A stretch of 64,000 bases of DNA. It comes from Paragyromitra xinjiangensis (taxonomy: Eukaryota > Ascomycota > Pezizomycetes > Pezizales > Discinaceae). The position numbers and the translations under genes are program-made. The notes below the pieces were generated by a model. It did no database searches and was not told the origin of the DNA. It saw nothing but the letters and a program-made list of their open reading frames with translations. The stretch lies in NCBI GenBank assembly GCA_038503065.1, contig JBCAMK010000008.1, forward strand, positions 1,426,001 to 1,490,000. The letters run 5' to 3'. Positions 60,138 through 64,000 of this stretch are shown here, piece after piece; positions within the stretch are counted from its first letter, which is position 1, and every line of letters begins with the position of its first letter.

Positions 60138-61645
60138 GATGTCTGAAGTTTTGGTCATGGGCTCAATGAATACTGGAAAGAATAATGAGTACACTGGTTA
60201 CTAGCGTGGCTATTGGCGGCTTTTGTTATGCGCTTTGGTTTATGTTTATGTTTCGTTTATTTTCTACTCAATTTTAGGGACGAGGCTGTTCATTCTTCTT
60301 AGCTGTTAATTTTTGTCTGTTTATGGGATATCTTTTTTTCACCATATATGGTTTACTCCTCAGGTTCTTTGAAAGAAACCCTTAAGCTTAAGCCGTTCAG
60401 AGTATGTCAGTGCATTCATTTCCTAGAAATAGAATATTAGCGAGGATTATAGTTGACTTCCGCCGCAATGCAAGAAGCGAAGTACCCGTGATCTATGGAG
60501 CCGATGCGGGTATTTTGGATGCGAATAACTCCCAGTAACCCGAGGATAGGATTTGCCTACCATTTGGTAAAAACTTTCTTAAAGAAAGATTTAGGTTAGT
60601 CGCTCACTATGGGCATAATGCGTCGGTGGAATTGTAGCGTAGATCCGGAATTCGGGACTCGGTATTCCGCAGCGAACACCCCATCAAAACACAGCTTTCT
60701 CCGATCGGGAATTAGCGAGCTGGTTGGCTTGGGAGAATCTAAAGGCCAAGAGGCTTGGTTTTGCCAATTTTCTGGGGAACAGGCTTGTTTTTCTTACCAA
60801 GTAACTGGTGTGCAAGAACATCGCCAATCTGGTATTTTTGTATGGCGGTGAGCACCTAGGCTTATATCTTTACGTGATATGAAATCTTCACCAGAAGTAA
60901 ACAATAAGCCAACGGGGAATATCTTTCTCCGCTCTCCTATCCGATCTAATGTTTACGTGTGAAAGGTGTCACTTTTATCCGATACGGATTACTCGGTTGG
61001 TTGACATGCTTAGGCTAGATTTTCTCCGGAGATTTTGGGATTTGGGATTTGGGGCAGCCTCGGCTTTCACTGACCAGGCTACCAAGTATTACTATATATC
61101 ACAGGAAACTCGATTTGCGAGGTATAAGAATCTGCCAAACTTGAAACCCCGTATGCTGACAAGATCCTCGTATCGATATCAACTAGGAAATAACATTCGA
61201 ACAAATGAACTATTAATTGAGCCTCGGGCGAGGAAGCCCCGGAGCTATCGCTAGTTGAAGGCATGGTACCGAGCTTAAATAGGGAGGCAGGAACCCTGTG
61301 CTTGGTTCCCCACATTCGACTGCTATCCATTGACCGGGTCCCTGCCTCTCTCGCCTTTTCTCCGCATAAAAATAAGATTTGATAATTGGCTAGTCTCTCG
61401 GGAGGCAAAACCTTCGGGGCCTTTTGCATCCCGGATAATACATTTTTCCTAAGATTGAGTGACGAGCTTAATTAAAAGGCTCTCAATACCTCGCTATATT
61501 GATGTCCGAGAATTTGTTACGTAGCTGCTGGAGGAAGAGGTGGAGGAGAAGACCGAAAGGGTCTTTTAAATAGTGCTTTCCCTAAGTTCTGAGTCTGCAG
61601 CCCGCCGTCACATCTGTTGCTCCCGTTACCAAATTTCGTCCAAAG
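60138..61645. other. Intergenic region
   Basis: About 1.5 kb with no supported gene. Open frames at 60609-60851 and 60949-61254 have no recognised domain. Confidence 0.5.
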
Positions 61646-63427
61646 ATGAAAATCACTCTAGTTTCCGTGGTTTTAGCGGCAGTGATCCCGTGTTTTGCCG
61701 TCCCTTCAAACCCCTTGCAAGCTCGAAAACTCATCGAGCTTGCTCCAAGGACTAATAAGTACCGGGGTCATTATAATCCGGGAGGGCCTCGACACCACAA
61801 GTTCCCGCATCGTCAGCATCGGAAGGAGGTGCATCTCCGCGCATCGCGGAATGAGACAGATGATGTGGCGGATGAGTTTTTGAAAGCTATTAAAAAAGCT
61901 AATCATGGCGGAACTCTGGTTCTCGAGAAGGGAAAGCAATATGTATTGGGGAAGAAGTTGGATTTGACGTTTTTGGATGATATCCATGTTCAACTTGATG
62001 GTCAGATTTTGGTAAGGGTTCTATACTGACGAGTGTTTGTACAGGGATTGAGACTAATGGTTGATTATATTAGTTTACGAACGACACTAATTACTGGCAA
62101 AACAACTATTTCTACCACCCTTTTCAAAACTCGATCACGTTTTGGCAGTGGGGAGGAAAGGATATCGTCATTAAGGGAAAAGGAGAAATCAATGGTAATG
62201 GGCAAGCCTGGTATGACGGGTTTGCAGGAAGGGAGATTTTGGTAGGAACCCCAGATCTGCCACTACCCCTCTAGGTAAATATTGACGCACTGCGTCGGCT
62301 AGGATCCTAATAATGTCTATCTTCGTCCGAATCTATTCACCGCAGTCAACGCTAGTGGACTACTCATTGATGGCATCACATTCCGGAATTCCCCATGCTG
62401 GACGAACTTCCTCATCACATCTCGTGACATTTTCTACAATGACGTTCTGATCGAGGCTCAATCCACCAACCAGGTTTGGATCTCCCAATACCAGCAGTAG
62501 CAGAATTAAGCGATATCTAATCTTCTATCTCAGAACCTCCCTAAAAATACTGATGGATGGGATTCTTACAATGTGGATGGTCTTACTGTCACGAATGCTA
62601 GAGTGAATATCGGTGATGACTGCTTCAGTCCAAAACCGAATACGACTAATATCTTCGTCCAAAACCTCTGGTGTAATGGTGAGTACTAAGGGAAATAATA
62701 CATTATTAGTAGAGCGCTCATCGTTTTCTAGGTACCCATGGTGTGTCTATGGGGAGTATTGGCCAATACGCAGGTGTCCAGGATATTATTGAGAACGTCT
62801 ATATTGAGAACGTGACTATGCTGAACGCTCAGGTTTGTCACCCCTCTCTTCTGTTTCCTTATTTACCACTATCTTGAGGAGATACTGATAAATATATGGC
62901 TATTTGCTGACACAATTATTTGTAGAACGGAGCCAGACTCAAAGCCTGGGCTGGTGAAAACATCGGATATGGCAGAATGAACAACATCACATATAAAGAT
63001 TTCTACATAGAAAATGTCGACTACCCTCTTATCCTCACCCAGTGTTACTTCAACATCAATTCGGTCAGTATCACCCCACCCTAGACCGTCACACACCCAC
63101 TTCTCACTTCCCACTAATCCCTCGCCCATTTTCCAGACCGAATGCGCCGCACACCCTTCTGAGGTCAATATTTCCAACGTCACATTCCTCAATTTCTCCG
63201 GCATGAGTTCCGGCAATAGAGGAAGACTCGTAGTTGAAGTTATTTGTTCCCCGAATGCGGTGTGTGAAGATATCTACATGGACGGTATCGATATTAGCTC
63301 TCCTTTGGGCCCGCCGGTCTATACCTGTGATGGCGTTACAGGAGGTATTGGGGTGGATTGTGTTGCTTCTAATTCTACCGAAGCGATTGCAGCGCTGGCA
63401 ACTAAGCTTCCTAGCACAAACTTGTAG
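61646..63427 (+). CDS. Secreted GH28 polygalacturonase (exo-type)
   Basis: Seven exons (61646-62011, 62074-62241, 62303-62473, 62534-62678, 62732-62832, 62926-63063, 63137-63427) give 459 residues. MKITLVSVVLAAVIPCFAVPS is a signal peptide. The parallel beta-helix core carries all four GH28 signature blocks: NTDGWD (about residue 240), GDDCFSPKP (about 262), GTHGVSMG (about 284) and RLKAW (about 321). These supply the catalytic aspartates and the substrate-binding His and Arg-Lys. The GDDCFSPKPNTTN and LWCNGTHG variants are those I associate with exo-polygalacturonases. The enzyme should release galacturonic acid from pectin outside the cell. Many NxS/T sites suggest glycosylation. No lesion was found. 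Confidence 0.92.
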
Positions 63428-64000
63428 ATCCTAATCTCGTCAACCATTGGTACGCTGTTTATAATTAAATTTAGTTTTAGCTTAAATAGAAACTTTTGGC
63501 GCTGTTTAAGGCGGTACATGGGCGGTGCATCTACCTAGACTATACTTGGCTCAAAGAATAGCTCTGACATTCTACACAAACTTTGGTCATATGGACCTAA
63601 TTCATCCTTACGGGGAATTCAACTACCGACCGAAAGCTCTGGAATAGACTCCTTCACTAATTCTCACTCGTGTCTTGGCTTTATATCTTGAGAGTATGTT
63701 TCTGAATAGGTACTTCAGTCATTCTTTATTCGGGCGTCTATTTTCGGACGTAGTTGATCCTGCACACAAGGGTGCCCTTAGGGTTGACTAGAAGGCTAGA
63801 GAGAGAATAGAGAAATAAGATTTCTAGACCGAATTTCTGAAAGCTTCATCCTTTCTAAGGATATTCTTCACTTTAATGGCTTTGCTCACAAAGGTGAAGG
63901 ATCCATTTTTCGTTGACCAATTGGCGCAAAACCTATGTCTAGAATGTCGTCCAGGAAGTAGTACTGAGAAACCTTTGGGAACTTTTGAAATCATATTAGT
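63428..64000. other. Downstream flank to window end
   Basis: AT-rich sequence with no supported gene. Confidence 0.5.

Overview
This window is nuclear DNA from a filamentous ascomycete, most likely a plant-associated or saprotrophic Leotiomycete-type fungus; the rank below Ascomycota is an inference from gene content and intron style, not from alignment. The evidence is compact genes broken by many 45-90 nt GT..AG introns, a fungal PDR-type ABC transporter, a GT15 mannosyltransferase, a fungal betaine-lipid synthase, a CE16 esterase, a GH28 pectinase, and AT-rich gene-poor stretches carrying decayed repeats. Exon chains below were assembled by hand. For every spliced gene called intact, the exon lengths sum to a multiple of three and the phases agree at each junction.

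Layout. 1-3.9 kb: edge sequence with a coding relic and a ~425 bp fold-back element. 4-9 kb: PDR multidrug ABC transporter (+). 9.4-10.8 kb: RBR-type E3 ubiquitin ligase (-). 12.1-13.9 kb: SERAC1/SesB-like serine hydrolase with a coiled-coil tail (+). 14.6-15.9 kb: secreted CE16/GDSL esterase (+). 16.3-18.2 kb: senescence/spartin-domain protein (-). 19.2-21.1 kb: HSL-type alpha/beta hydrolase with a 10-nt microexon (-). 22-23.9 kb: secreted PhoD-type phosphatase (-). 25.1-25.9 kb: unresolved or decayed gene. 27.9-29.2 kb: tetraspanin (-). 31-32 kb: hypothetical protein (+). 32.8-34.1 kb: SDR oxidoreductase (-). 35.4-35.9 kb: ATG-less open frame (-). 36-38.8 kb: betaine lipid synthase (+). 39.5-39.9 kb: small membrane protein (-). 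41.1-43.6 kb: BRCT-WGR-PARP (-). 45-46.5 kb: GT15 mannosyltransferase (-).

46.5-58.7 kb is an accessory, repeat-rich region. It holds a decayed minus-strand gene, a MITE-like element, an AAT microsatellite and a head-to-tail LTR doublet with three copies of the same 5-bp target site. It also holds a zinc carboxypeptidase pseudogene, an opposite-strand solo LTR with perfect TSDs and a small secreted cysteine-rich protein. 58.7-60.1 kb: SRA-YDG domain protein (+). 61.6-63.4 kb: GH28 polygalacturonase (+).

No operon logic applies; genes are individually promoted. Functional themes are secretion and plant polymer attack (CE16, GH28, the dead M14 peptidase, the secreted cysteine-rich protein), efflux (PDR), phosphate economy (PhoD phosphatase and phosphorus-free betaine lipids), and chromatin, genome or protein quality control (PARP, SRA, RBR). 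I saw no convincing previously undescribed multi-gene system. The most unusual items are the LTR doublet around the dead peptidase gene, the PARP that appears to lack the WGR tryptophan-glycine-arginine core, the stand-alone SRA protein, the compact SesB-like hydrolase, and several micro-exons.
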